A DNA stretch of 64,000 bases from Deinococcus metalli (GTDB lineage Bacteria; Deinococcota; Deinococci; Deinococcales; Deinococcaceae), in assembly GCF_014201805.1 (NCBI RefSeq), contig NZ_JACHFK010000003.1, forward strand, positions 62,001-126,000, given 5' to 3'. Below the pieces are notes generated by a model, which worked only from the letters and a program-made list of their open reading frames with translations, searched no databases and had not been told where the DNA came from. The position numbers and the translations under genes were made by a program. Positions 23,662-32,403 of the stretch are shown piece after piece; the first letter of the stretch is position 1, and the number at the start of each line of letters is the position of its first letter.

Positions 23662-25197
23662 ATGGAACGGATTGCTCCGCTGGCCAAGATTCTGGCTGAG
23701 GCGAACGGGATTGACTGGCAGCAGCTCAAGGGCACCGGTGACGGTGGCATGATCGTGGAGCAGGACATCCTGAATTACCTGTCGCGCATCATGAGCGGAG
23801 AGGAAGAGCCGCCCGCCACCCCGGTCGACCTGCCGCCGCCCGACTGGAACGGCGACGTGAACAGCATGCCGGACCTGAGCGGGGTCAGCGCCGATCAGAT
23901 GGCCCGTGCCGGTGTGGAGGCCGACCTCACCGCGCTGCTCGGCAAGGCCCCGGTGACGCCGCCCTCGCCCGAGGTGCCGGCCACCGCGCCCGCCGCGCTG
24001 GACGACGATCTGGAATTCGAGCTGGACGACGCCGAGCCCAGCGCTCCGGTGCCGGCGCCGCCCGCCGTGCCCGCCACGCCCTCGCTGGGCGGGTGGGAGT
24101 GGAGCGCGGCCACGCCGGCGGCCCCGGCCGCCGTCCCGACCGTCGAGGTGCCCGCCGTGCAGGTGCCGGACGTCGCGGCGCCCGCCGTCAGCGCCCCGGC
24201 CTTCCACTTCGATGCGCCGGTCGCGTCCGTGCCGGCCCCCGCCGTGCCGGCCCCCGCCGTGGCGGCCCCGGTGCCCGCTGCGCCGGTGGCAGCCGAACCC
24301 GCGCTGGCCGCGCCCTCCGTGGGCCTGGGCGGCCTGCTGTCGCGCCTGTACCAGCAGCCCACCCCGGCTGCCCCGGCACCGGCCCCCGCCCCGGTGCCCG
24401 TCGCCAGCCCGGCCGTCTCGCCGCCCATGGACACCACCGAGGACCACAGCGGTCCCGAGCTGGACACCGGCGTCCCGGCGCCCATGCCCGCAGCGGCCGA
24501 ACCGGCGCCCGCTCACCACGTTCCCGCGCCCGACATCCTCCCCGCGGTCGCGGCCGACGAGCCTGCCCTGGTCGCGGCGCCCCACATCGAGGCGCCGGCA
24601 CCCGAGCCCGAACCGGTGGCCGCCGCGCCGGACCCCGAGCCCCAGCCCGAAGTGGCCGCGCCCGACGTTGTTCCCACCCTGGACGCGGCGCCGGTCGCCG
24701 TGCCGGCCGCGCCGGAGCACGCCGCCGCCCAGCCCACCGGGAACGCGGTGTGGTTCGGCACGTACCTGCGCCGCGACAGCGACGTGGGCGCGCTGAGCGA
24801 CCTGCACGGCCAGCTCGTCGCCGCGCTCGGGCGGGAGCTGCCGCTGGGCCTGCTGGTCGCCCGCGCCGCGCAGCGCCACGCGGCCGACCTGGGCCTGACC
24901 ACCGTCGCCCTGCACGGCCAGGACGGCGCCCGCAGCGTCGCCGGCGACACCCTGCGCGCCGCGGCGGACGCCGCCGCCTATGCGTACGAGGGCACGCCGG
25001 ACCTGCTGATCGTGGACGCCGGCGCGCACGACCTGGACGACCTGCACTTCCCCCAGACCACCACGCTGTCGTTGGGCCGCGTGCAGGACGGCCGCGCCGC
25101 CCTGAGCCTCAACGGCGATGTGGACGCCGCCCGCGGCGCCGCGTTCCTGACGGCGGTCGCGCAGACCCTCGGCCAGCCCGTCCTGCTGCTGCTGTAA
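23662..25197 (+). CDS. E2-like protein: E3-binding domain, Ala/Pro linker, degenerate acyltransferase core
   Basis: A 511-residue protein in three parts. Residues 1-40 are a peripheral subunit-binding domain (APLAKILAEANGIDWQQL then GTGDGGMIVEQDIL), which in 2-oxoacid dehydrogenase complexes holds E1 or E3. Residues 45-390 are an Ala/Pro/Val linker with acidic patches. Residues 395-511 resemble the end of an E2 catalytic domain, but the HRxxDG active site is replaced by GDVDAARG. No lipoyl domain is present. A scaffold role is inference. The ATG follows GGGGAACAGGT; TACAAT at 23615-23620 may be its -10 box. Confidence 0.72.
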   Translation: MERIAPLAKILAEANGIDWQQLKGTGDGGMIVEQDILNYLSRIMSGEEEPPATPVDLPPPDWNGDVNSMPDLSGVSADQMARAGVEADLTALLGKAPVTPPSPEVPATAPAALDDDLEFELDDAEPSAPVPAPPAVPATPSLGGWEWSAATPAAPAAVPTVEVPAVQVPDVAAPAVSAPAFHFDAPVASVPAPAVPAPAVAAPVPAAPVAAEPALAAPSVGLGGLLSRLYQQPTPAAPAPAPAPVPVASPAVSPPMDTTEDHSGPELDTGVPAPMPAAAEPAPAHHVPAPDILPAVAADEPALVAAPHIEAPAPEPEPVAAAPDPEPQPEVAAPDVVPTLDAAPVAVPAAPEHAAAQPTGNAVWFGTYLRRDSDVGALSDLHGQLVAALGRELPLGLLVARAAQRHAADLGLTTVALHGQDGARSVAGDTLRAAADAAAYAYEGTPDLLIVDAGAHDLDDLHFPQTTTLSLGRVQDGRAALSLNGDVDAARGAAFLTAVAQTLGQPVLLLL

Positions 25198-25214
25198 TTC
25201 CGCGCGTCACGGCG

Positions 25215-25243
25215 AGCGGGGCACCCAGGTCGGGTGCCCCGCT
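25215..25243. terminator. Bidirectional terminator between converging genes
   Basis: AGCGGGGCACCC (25215-25226) and GGGTGCCCCGCT (25232-25243) form a perfect 12-bp stem with a 5-nt loop, 18 bp after the E2-like gene and 18 bp before the stop of the opposing gene. It has no long T tract on either strand. Confidence 0.75.
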
Positions 25244-25260
25244 TCGCCGCGTGCCCTAGC

Positions 25261-26334
25261 TCAGGCGTCGGTGCCGAGGTGCTCCCTGGCCCACGCGTAG
25301 AATTCGGGCTTGTAGAACTCCAGCCGGATCTTCTTGTACTCCTTGGTCGAGTACAGGATGGCGTGGTTTACGCCGGGCGCGACCTCGTCCTCGATGGCGC
25401 GGATCTTGCCGAAGGCCTCGTCCTTGCTGCGGCCGTGCACCATGGTGAAGATCGTGTAAGGCCACTCCGGGTACGTGGGCCGCAGGTAACAGTGCGACAC
25501 GGCCTTGAATTCCGCCATCTTGCGCCCGACAGCCGCGACATCGTCCTGCGGCACCGCCCACACGCCCATGGCGTTGAAGGTGAAGCCCGCCTTCTGGTGG
25601 CGGAACACCGCCGACACGCGCCGCAGGGCGCCGGCCGCCTTCATCTTCTCGGCGTGCGCGGCGACCTCGTCGATGTCCAGGCCCAGGGCGGCGCAGGCGT
25701 CCGCGTAGGGCTCCTCGGTCACGGGCAGGTCCTTCTGGAACTCCACCACAAAGGCCCGGTCGAGGTCCGTCACGGCGTAGCCGATGTTGCGCTGCGCGCT
25801 GGTGTACTGCGGCGTGGCCTTGGCGTTCCAGTCCTCGGTGCCGGTCATGTCGAACTCCACCCCGATCTTGAACAGGTGCAGGGTGGGCATCAGGCGCGTG
25901 AGGGTGGCGCCGCTCAGCTCGTGCAGCTTCTGGACGTGCGCTTCCAGGTCGCTCTCGGGCGGCACGGCAATCGTGTACCACAGGTTGAAATCGTGGTTGC
26001 GGCGGTAGTTGTGGCTCACGCCGGGGTGCCCGTTCACGATCTCGGCACCGGCGTCCAGCTCGTCCTTGCCGTACACGGCGGCCACCAGGCTGCTCTGGTA
26101 GCCCAGGGTGCGCGTATCGAAGATGGCGCTCACCTGCCGCAGCACGCCCTCCTGCTTGACCTCGCGCAGGATCTCCAGCGCCTCGTGCTCCGTCAGGCCG
26201 ACCTCGCGGGCCAGCACGGCGTAGGGACGCCGCACGATCGGAATGTCGCGCTGGATGCGGTTCAGGAGCTGCTCGCGCGGCGTGGGTGGACTGAGCGGAG
26301 CGGGCGGAACGGTGGCGGTCATGCTCCGCACCAT
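25261..26334 (-). CDS. Siroheme-decarboxylase-like protein, AhbA-AhbB-type halves fused
   Basis: A 357-residue protein made of two Lrp/AsnC-like halves. Each has a winged helix and a ferredoxin-like domain with the haem-decarboxylase signature: GVSHNYRRNHDFNLWYTI near residue 104 and AVSHCYLRPTYPEWPYTI near 283. In AhbA/AhbB and NirDLGH proteins this histidine-tyrosine-arginine region decarboxylates siroheme on the route to d1 haem or haem. Those are normally separate subunits; here they are one chain. Automatic pipelines would call it an AsnC regulator. The substrate is unproven. The start at 26334 is preferred; an ATG at 26322 is possible. Confidence 0.78.
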   Translation of the reverse strand: MVRSMTATVPPAPLSPPTPREQLLNRIQRDIPIVRRPYAVLAREVGLTEHEALEILREVKQEGVLRQVSAIFDTRTLGYQSSLVAAVYGKDELDAGAEIVNGHPGVSHNYRRNHDFNLWYTIAVPPESDLEAHVQKLHELSGATLTRLMPTLHLFKIGVEFDMTGTEDWNAKATPQYTSAQRNIGYAVTDLDRAFVVEFQKDLPVTEEPYADACAALGLDIDEVAAHAEKMKAAGALRRVSAVFRHQKAGFTFNAMGVWAVPQDDVAAVGRKMAEFKAVSHCYLRPTYPEWPYTIFTMVHGRSKDEAFGKIRAIEDEVAPGVNHAILYSTKEYKKIRLEFYKPEFYAWAREHLGTDA

Positions 26335-26423
26335 ACGCCCCCTGAGCGCGGCAGAACGTCCCCGAACGAACGGTCAGACCGGCGCGGCGCCGACCACCCG
26401 GCGCGCGGCGCACAATGGAGCGC

Positions 26424-26717
26424 ATGGTGACCGCGATCGTGATGGTTCAGGCCGAACGCCACAGCATCCAGGAGACGGCCGAGGCCCTGGCCGGCGTCTC
26501 GGGCGTCCGCGAGGTGTACTCCGTGACCGGCGAGTGGGACATCGTCGCCATCCTGAAACTGTCCCGCTACGAGGACCTGGACGACGTCGTGACCGGCGGG
26601 CTGCGCCGGGTGCCGGGCATCGCCCGCACGCAGACCATGCTGGCGTTCCGCACGTACAGCGAGGACCTGCTGGACCAGGGCTTCGGCGTGGGGCTCGACG
26701 AGGGCCAGCAGCCGTAA
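26424..26717 (+). CDS. Stand-alone Lrp/AsnC ligand-binding (RAM) domain protein
   Basis: A 97-residue protein consisting only of the RAM domain of Lrp/AsnC regulators, a beta-alpha-beta fold forming rings that bind amino acids. MVTAIVMVQAERHSIQETAE and VYSVTGEWDIVAILKL are typical; no DNA-binding helix-turn-helix is present. Stand-alone RAM proteins are thought to modulate enzymes or other Lrp proteins. It diverges from the siroheme-decarboxylase-like gene with about 90 bp between starts, so the pair may share control. The start at 26424 is preferred to one three codons earlier because the domain begins there. Confidence 0.85.
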   Translation: MVTAIVMVQAERHSIQETAEALAGVSGVREVYSVTGEWDIVAILKLSRYEDLDDVVTGGLRRVPGIARTQTMLAFRTYSEDLLDQGFGVGLDEGQQP

Positions 26718-27068
26718 GCGCGGGGCGCGTCTCCGCCCGATCCGGTGGAGGAACGCACGGACAGAGCGGCCGAACGAAAGGGGCCAGCCGTTGTTCCTAG
26801 AGCCGGCCCAGATTCCGTGTGATCCCACCCAGACAGCATGGTGTGGGCACAGGGCGCGGCGTGTTATGGGTCATGGTCCCATGCCACTAGAAGATGGCCG
26901 TTCCAGTCAGGTCCGGCGCAGTTGTGGAGGGGGACACGCGCATTCACCATGATCCGTGCGGAAGACGTGAAGTGCGCATCAAAGCGGCCGGGACTTCTCG
27001 CTTTCCGGAGCCCTCTCTTTACAGACGCCGCGCCATGTGACCATACTCTGCTACGGAGGATGGACAAC
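26718..27068. other. Intergenic region upstream of the hypothetical gene
   Basis: No coding frame here looks real. It holds a short inverted repeat, ATGGG at 26866-26870 and CCCAT at 26878-26882, and at the right end the promoter and ribosome site of the next gene. No terminator with a T tract was found after the RAM gene. Confidence 0.45.
27018..27047 (+). promoter_or_regulatory. Promoter of the basic-tail hypothetical gene
   Basis: TTTACA (27018-27023) and CATACT (27042-27047) are 18 bp apart. A GGAGG ribosome site at 27056-27060 follows, about 9 nt before the ATG at 27069. Confidence 0.55.
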
Positions 27069-27503
27069 ATGGCGTACCGGAAACTCAGTGAGCAGGTGCA
27101 TAAACTCAGCAATACCCAACGCAGTGATTCGTTCGTGAAACTGTTCCGCGACGCGGTGCGTGACGGGCAGTTCGAGGCGGCCTACATGCCCGAACGCTTC
27201 ACGCTGCCCAAGCAGTTCAGCCGCCGCGGCGCCGAGGGCACGTACCAGCGCGACGCCAAGGAGATGCTGTTCGACGCCACGCCCGCGTTCGAGAAGTGGT
27301 TCGAGCAGACCAACCGCGATCTGGCCGCCGCGCGCCGGGGCGGCACCGTCAAGCCCACGCTGGAGAACATCGAGGCCGGGCTGGTGGACTTCCGGGCGAT
27401 GGCCGCCGAGACCCGCAAGAAGATGCAGGCCAGCTACACCAAGGGCCAGGCCCTCGGCAAGAGCCGTGCCAAGGGCGGCGCCACCAAGGGCAAGCGCAAG
27501 TAA
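27069..27503 (+). CDS. Hypothetical protein with a lysine-rich C-terminal tail
   Basis: A 144-residue protein of no recognised family. Residues 1-110 look helical and charged (MAYRKLSEQVHKLSNTQR, then FEKWFEQTNRDLAAARRGG), and the last 25 residues are a disordered basic tail ending KSRAKGGATKGKRK, the kind that contacts nucleic acid in histone-like proteins. DNA or RNA binding is inference from composition alone. The ATG at 27069 is chosen over an ATG at 27060 because the latter sits directly against the GGAGG. The gene has its own promoter and a good G+C codon pattern. Confidence 0.7.
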   Translation: MAYRKLSEQVHKLSNTQRSDSFVKLFRDAVRDGQFEAAYMPERFTLPKQFSRRGAEGTYQRDAKEMLFDATPAFEKWFEQTNRDLAAARRGGTVKPTLENIEAGLVDFRAMAAETRKKMQASYTKGQALGKSRAKGGATKGKRK

Positions 27504-27581
27504 GCGGGCCGGGCGGGCGGGGTGGCGTGGACGCCGCTCCGCCTGTTCTCATTTCCGGCCGGGGCGGGTATTGTTCCGGGA

Positions 27582-28295
<714 letters not shown>

Positions 28296-28305
28296 GGCCC
28301 CGGCC

Positions 28306-28836
28306 GTGCCGCTGACCCTGATGCAGGGCGACATCGCCGCGCAGCGCGCAGACGTGATCGTCACGGCCGCCAACGCGCAGCTTGCAGGGGGCGGGGGCGT
28401 GGACGGCGTGATCCACCGCGCCGCCGGGCCGGACCTGCTGCGCGCCATCCGCGCGCTGGGCGGAACGCCCACCGGCACGGCCGTGCTCACCCCGGCGTTC
28501 GGGCTGGAGCGTCAGGGCGTGCGGGCCGTGGTCCACGCGGTCGGGCCGATCTGGCGCGGTGGACACGCCGGCGAGGCCGATCTGCTGGCGGGCGCGTACC
28601 GCCGCAGCGTGGAACTCGCCGTGCAGGCCGGCCACCACTCCATCGCCTTCCCGGCGATCAGCACCGGCGTGTACGGCTACCCGCTGGAGCGGGCGGCCGA
28701 CGTGACCCTGCGCACCCTGCGCGCCGCCGTGGCCGAGCATCCGGAACTGGACATCCGCGTCGTGCTGTATGACCGCGGCACGCTGAACGTCTTTGAGCGC
28801 GCGCTGGTACGGCTGGACTCCGGTCCGGGTGCATAA
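28306..28836 (+). CDS. Macro-domain protein (ADP-ribose binding or hydrolysing)
   Basis: A 176-residue single macro domain. It shows [33 protein letters not shown] architecture in order: GDI, NAQL, the [13 protein letters not shown]-ribose loop, and [12 protein letters not shown] for the distal phosphate, the hallmarks of the MacroD class that removes ADP-ribose or deacetylates O-acetyl-ADP-ribose. The usual asparagine (AAN) and the glycine loop are present. The GTG at 28306 is the only start consistent with the domain edge. It trails gmk by 10 bp; a link to NAD metabolism with nadM in this window is speculative. Confidence 0.9.
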   Translation: MPLTLMQGDIAAQRADVIVTAANAQLAGGGGVDGVIHRAAGPDLLRAIRALGGTPTGTAVLTPAFGLERQGVRAVVHAVGPIWRGGHAGEADLLAGAYRRSVELAVQAGHHSIAFPAISTGVYGYPLERAADVTLRTLRAAVAEHPELDIRVVLYDRGTLNVFERALVRLDSGPGA

Positions 28837-28837
28837 G

Positions 28838-28865
28838 TTGACGGGAGCGCATATCGCGCTATCTT
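28838..28865 (+). promoter_or_regulatory. Promoter of module 1, facing an immediate terminator
   Basis: TTGACG (28838-28843) and TATCTT (28860-28865) are 16 bp apart. The predicted start near 28872 lies only four bases before the hairpin at 28876, so a transcript would be under 30 nt. Confidence 0.6.
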
Positions 28866-28875
28866 CTTTGCATCA

Positions 28876-28899
28876 CCGCCCGGAAGGGCGGATTTTTTT
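28876..28899 (+). terminator. Intrinsic terminator, module 1
   Basis: CCGCCC (28876-28881) and GGGCGG (28886-28891) enclose GGAA and are followed by A and seven T residues. It also ends the gmk-macro operon. Confidence 0.9.
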
Positions 28900-28997
28900 G
28901 TGCCATGACCTCCGGCCGCCCATGTATGCAGCCCCCTTTCGGACGGAGCCGCCGCGAAGCTGTCCAGAACGCTGTTTTCTGCGTTCCCTGCATGACA

Positions 28998-29026
28998 TTG
29001 ACATCGCCCGCATTCCACGCTATCTT
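28998..29026 (+). promoter_or_regulatory. Promoter of module 2, facing an immediate terminator
   Basis: Consensus TTGACA (28998-29003) and TATCTT (29021-29026) are 17 bp apart. The predicted start near 29033 again reads ATCACCGCC straight into a hairpin, matching module 1 in layout and sequence. Confidence 0.65.
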
Positions 29027-29036
29027 TTCCCTATCA

Positions 29037-29059
29037 CCGCCGAAGAGGGCGGGTTTTTT
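29037..29059 (+). terminator. Intrinsic terminator, module 2
   Basis: CCGCC (29037-29041) pairs with GGCGG (29048-29052), followed by G and six T residues. It lies about 80 bp upstream of the next gene and could act as an attenuator for it. Confidence 0.85.
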
Positions 29060-29141
29060 CTTTTGGGTCTCCGGCGTCAGCGTTAAGGCGTCCTGAGATG
29101 GCCACCATCCACCGCACGCTCCCCGCGCGCAAGCTGGAGCC

Positions 29142-29318
29142 ATGAGCGACGACCAGAAGACCGGCTATGATCCCGCCAATACCTCGCCCGCCGAGGGGCA
29201 GAGCCGGCCCATCCCCGAGGCGGACCGCGGCAAGGACCCGAACATCGACCCCGCCGCGAAATCGGAACCGGCCGAGGGCGGCCGCGACGAGGTCGAGGAC
29301 ACCCAGACCGGGCACTGA
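29142..29318 (+). CDS. Small acidic disordered hypothetical protein
   Basis: A 58-residue protein rich in Asp, Glu, Pro and Gly, beginning MSDDQKTGYDPAN and ending DEVEDTQTGH, with no hydrophobic core, so probably disordered. A GGAG sequence lies just before the ATG. It ends 3 bp before the GTG of nth and is almost certainly co-transcribed with it. No family is recognised. Evidence for coding is the ribosome site, tight spacing and a plausible amino-acid mix. Confidence 0.6.
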   Translation: MSDDQKTGYDPANTSPAEGQSRPIPEADRGKDPNIDPAAKSEPAEGGRDEVEDTQTGH

Positions 29319-29321
29319 GGC

Positions 29322-30047
29322 GTGACGGCCGACGTGGCGCTGAACGTGGCCCGCCCGGAGCCGGAGCGGGCCGACCTGCTCGTGTGGGTGAAGAACACGC
29401 TGCGCCCCGAGTACGGCGAGCGGCCGCTGTCTCCGCGCCGTGACCCGATGCACGAGCTGGTCAGCACCATCCTGTCGCAGCGCACCACCCACGCCGACGA
29501 GGAGGCCGCGTACCACGAGCTGCGCGGGCTGGGCGACTGGGACGCGATCATCGCCGCGCCGGTGGAGACGGTCGCTCACGCGATCCGCCGCAGCAACTAC
29601 CCCGAGAGCAAGGCCCCGCGCATCCAGCAGGCCCTGGTGGCCCTGCGCGACTCGCCCGGCGGCTACGACCTGGATTTCCTGCGCGAGCTCCCGGTCAAGG
29701 ACGCCCTGAAGTTCCTGACGGACCTGCCCGGCGTGGGGATCAAGACCGCAAGTTTGGTGTTGCTGTTCAACTACGCGCGGCCGGTGTTCCCGGTGGACAC
29801 GCACGTCCACCGCGTCACCACCCGCGTGGGCGCCATCCCGAAGATGGGCGAGCAGGCCGCGCACCGCGCGCTGCTGAAGCTGCTCCCGCCCGATCCGCCC
29901 TTCCTGTACGAGCTGCACGTCAACCTGCTGCGGCACGGGCAGAGGGTGTGCTCGTGGACAGCCCCGAAATGTGGCGTGTGCGTGCTGCGGGAGCGCTGCG
30001 ACGCCTACGCCGTTTACGACGGCCGGGTGCCGAGCTGGAAGGCCTGA
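29322..30047 (+). CDS. nth: Endonuclease III family DNA glycosylase/AP lyase
   Basis: Excises oxidised pyrimidines and cleaves the abasic strand in base excision repair. The 241-residue protein has the helix-hairpin-helix LPGVGIKTA with the catalytic lysine at about 141, and PVDTHVHRV with the catalytic aspartate at about 159. The iron-sulfur cluster cysteines are 210, 217, 220 and 226 (C-x6-C-x2-C-x5-C), fully conserved. Deinococcus typically has several EndoIII paralogues; which one this is cannot be told. The GTG at 29322 follows the small acidic gene by three bases. Confidence 0.93.
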   Translation: MTADVALNVARPEPERADLLVWVKNTLRPEYGERPLSPRRDPMHELVSTILSQRTTHADEEAAYHELRGLGDWDAIIAAPVETVAHAIRRSNYPESKAPRIQQALVALRDSPGGYDLDFLRELPVKDALKFLTDLPGVGIKTASLVLLFNYARPVFPVDTHVHRVTTRVGAIPKMGEQAAHRALLKLLPPDPPFLYELHVNLLRHGQRVCSWTAPKCGVCVLRERCDAYAVYDGRVPSWKA

Positions 30048-30054
30048 GGAACGC

Positions 30055-30669
30055 TCAGCCCCGTTCGCGTTCGCGCAGCACGAGCTGGATCAGGCCCAGG
30101 AGCACGAGTTCGTCGTCGGCGTCCTGCCGGGGCGACAGTTCCTCAATGGTGAAGCGCCGCGAGAAGACCGAGCGCTTCTTGTGCACCCGGTACGCGGGCT
30201 GCCCGGCCCCGTCCGTGACGGTGTACGTGGGATTCACCAGATAGTCGAAGCCCATGGCGATGAAGTCCCCGACGAACGGAATGACGTCCAGCAGCCCCTC
30301 GATCACGCCCAGCCACGGATGGTCGTCGCGGACGGTGAAGCGCACCTCGTCCGCCGGGCCCAGCAGGTCGTAGGCTGCGCCCCACAGCGTCCGCAGACCC
30401 TGGGCGCGCAGTGACCCGACGGCCGCGCCGTCCGCTCGGGTGATGAAGCGCTGCGCCTTCCAGTCGAGCGCTCCGGCGAGCAGACCACGCGCCTTCATGG
30501 TGTGCGTCTGCGTGCGGCGGGCCTCGTCGGCGTAGACGCGCACCTCGTCGCGGACGCTGAAGGTCTTCTCCTTCACCACCGCGACCAGCGTGTCGTGGGC
30601 GTCGTGGACGCGCAGTTCGGTGAGCAGGCTGAACCGGAAATCCAGTGTCAGGGGGAAGGAAAGGGGCAT
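30055..30669 (-). CDS. LURP-one-related family protein
   Basis: A 204-residue protein with the tubby-like beta-barrel of LURP-one or scramblase-like proteins: paired strands LRVHDAHDTLVAVVKEK, VRVYADEARRTQTHTMKAR, and a buried hydrophobic hairpin VIPFVGDFIAMGFDYLVNP near 140 typical of the central helix. The bacterial function is unknown; phospholipid contact is suggested for the fold. The start at 30669 is chosen because the barrel begins there and the upstream extension overlaps the end of fmt. It converges on nth with a 7-bp gap. Confidence 0.75.
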   Translation of the reverse strand: MPLSFPLTLDFRFSLLTELRVHDAHDTLVAVVKEKTFSVRDEVRVYADEARRTQTHTMKARGLLAGALDWKAQRFITRADGAAVGSLRAQGLRTLWGAAYDLLGPADEVRFTVRDDHPWLGVIEGLLDVIPFVGDFIAMGFDYLVNPTYTVTDGAGQPAYRVHKKRSVFSRRFTIEELSPRQDADDELVLLGLIQLVLRERERG

Positions 30670-30685
30670 GGGGCCTGGTACGGGC

Positions 30686-31635
<950 letters not shown>

Positions 31636-31639
<4 letters not shown>

Positions 31640-32292
31640 AGGTTCTCTTCGACGCTGTGCGCCTGCTCGCGCCGCACGAGTTCGTTCAGGAACGCCTTGG
31701 ACTTCTGCTGGATGGCCAGCAGTTCCTTGCGGTAGTCCTCCGTGACCTCGGCGGGCAGGCGGTCGAGGAACAGCACGCCGTCCAGGTGGTCGGTCTCGTG
31801 CTGGAACACCCGCGCCAGGTAATCGTCGGCCTCCAGCACCCTGGCTGCGCCGTCCAGGTCGGTGTAGCTGACCTGCACCGCCCGGGCGCGCGCCACTCCT
31901 TCCTCGTAGATGCCGGGAATGCTCAGGCAGCCCTCCTGATACGACTTGTCCTTCTTCTTGTCGATGACCTTCAGCACCGGATTGATCATCACGAAGTCCC
32001 GCAGCACCCGCGAGCGCAGCGGCCGCTCCTGGCCCTCGTTCTCTTCCTCGTCGTCCTCGTACTCCACGGCGACGAACATCCGCACTGGCAGCCCGATCTG
32101 CGGCGCGGCCAGACCCACGCCGCGCGCCTCGAACATCGTCTCCAGCATGGTCTGAGCCACCTGACGCACCTCCTGCGGGCCGAACCCGGGTACGGTCAGC
32201 GTGTCGGTCACGCGCAGGGGCTTGGCTTTGCGGCGCAGCACGGGATCACCGTACAGGCGCAGCGGATACACGCGGGGGGCAGGGTCACTCAC
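31636..32292 (-). CDS. def: Peptide deformylase with an acidic insertion
   Basis: Removes the formyl group from nascent proteins. The 218-residue metalloenzyme has all three motifs: GVGLAAPQIG (58-67), EGCLSIPG with the metal ligand Cys122, and QHETDHLDG with ligands His165 and His169. Between motifs 1 and 2 it carries an acidic loop, EYEDDEEENEGQER (about 78-91), longer than in E. coli. A C-terminal helix of about 40 residues extends beyond the core and is lysine-rich. The GTG at 32292 is the start; fmt follows with a four-base overlap. Confidence 0.95.
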
Positions 32293-32403
32293 ACTGTCCC
32301 CAGTTTTACCAGACCCCGACCGGAACGCCCAGGAGCCTTCGCGCCATTCTCACGTCCGCCGCACGGCGCCCCCGTAGGGTCGAAGCACATCAGGAGGACA
32401 CCG

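Noticed and set aside
24000..24760. Ala/Pro/Val repeats, considered as a DNA repeat or CRISPR-like array
   Set aside because: The period is irregular and the sequence translates as a protein linker in the E2-like gene; no spacer pattern exists.
26415..26423. Upstream start for the RAM-domain gene
   Set aside because: It adds three residues before the domain edge and has no better ribosome site than the ATG at 26424.
26866..26882. ATGGG-N7-CCCAT inverted repeat as a second DdrO site
   Set aside because: It lacks the outer TTATG/CATAA arms in the right register and has no -10 box beside it.
31657..32403. N-terminal extension of the TPR protein through the def gene
   Set aside because: It is antisense to def. 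A signal peptide with AGGAGG begins at 32404, which defines the true start.
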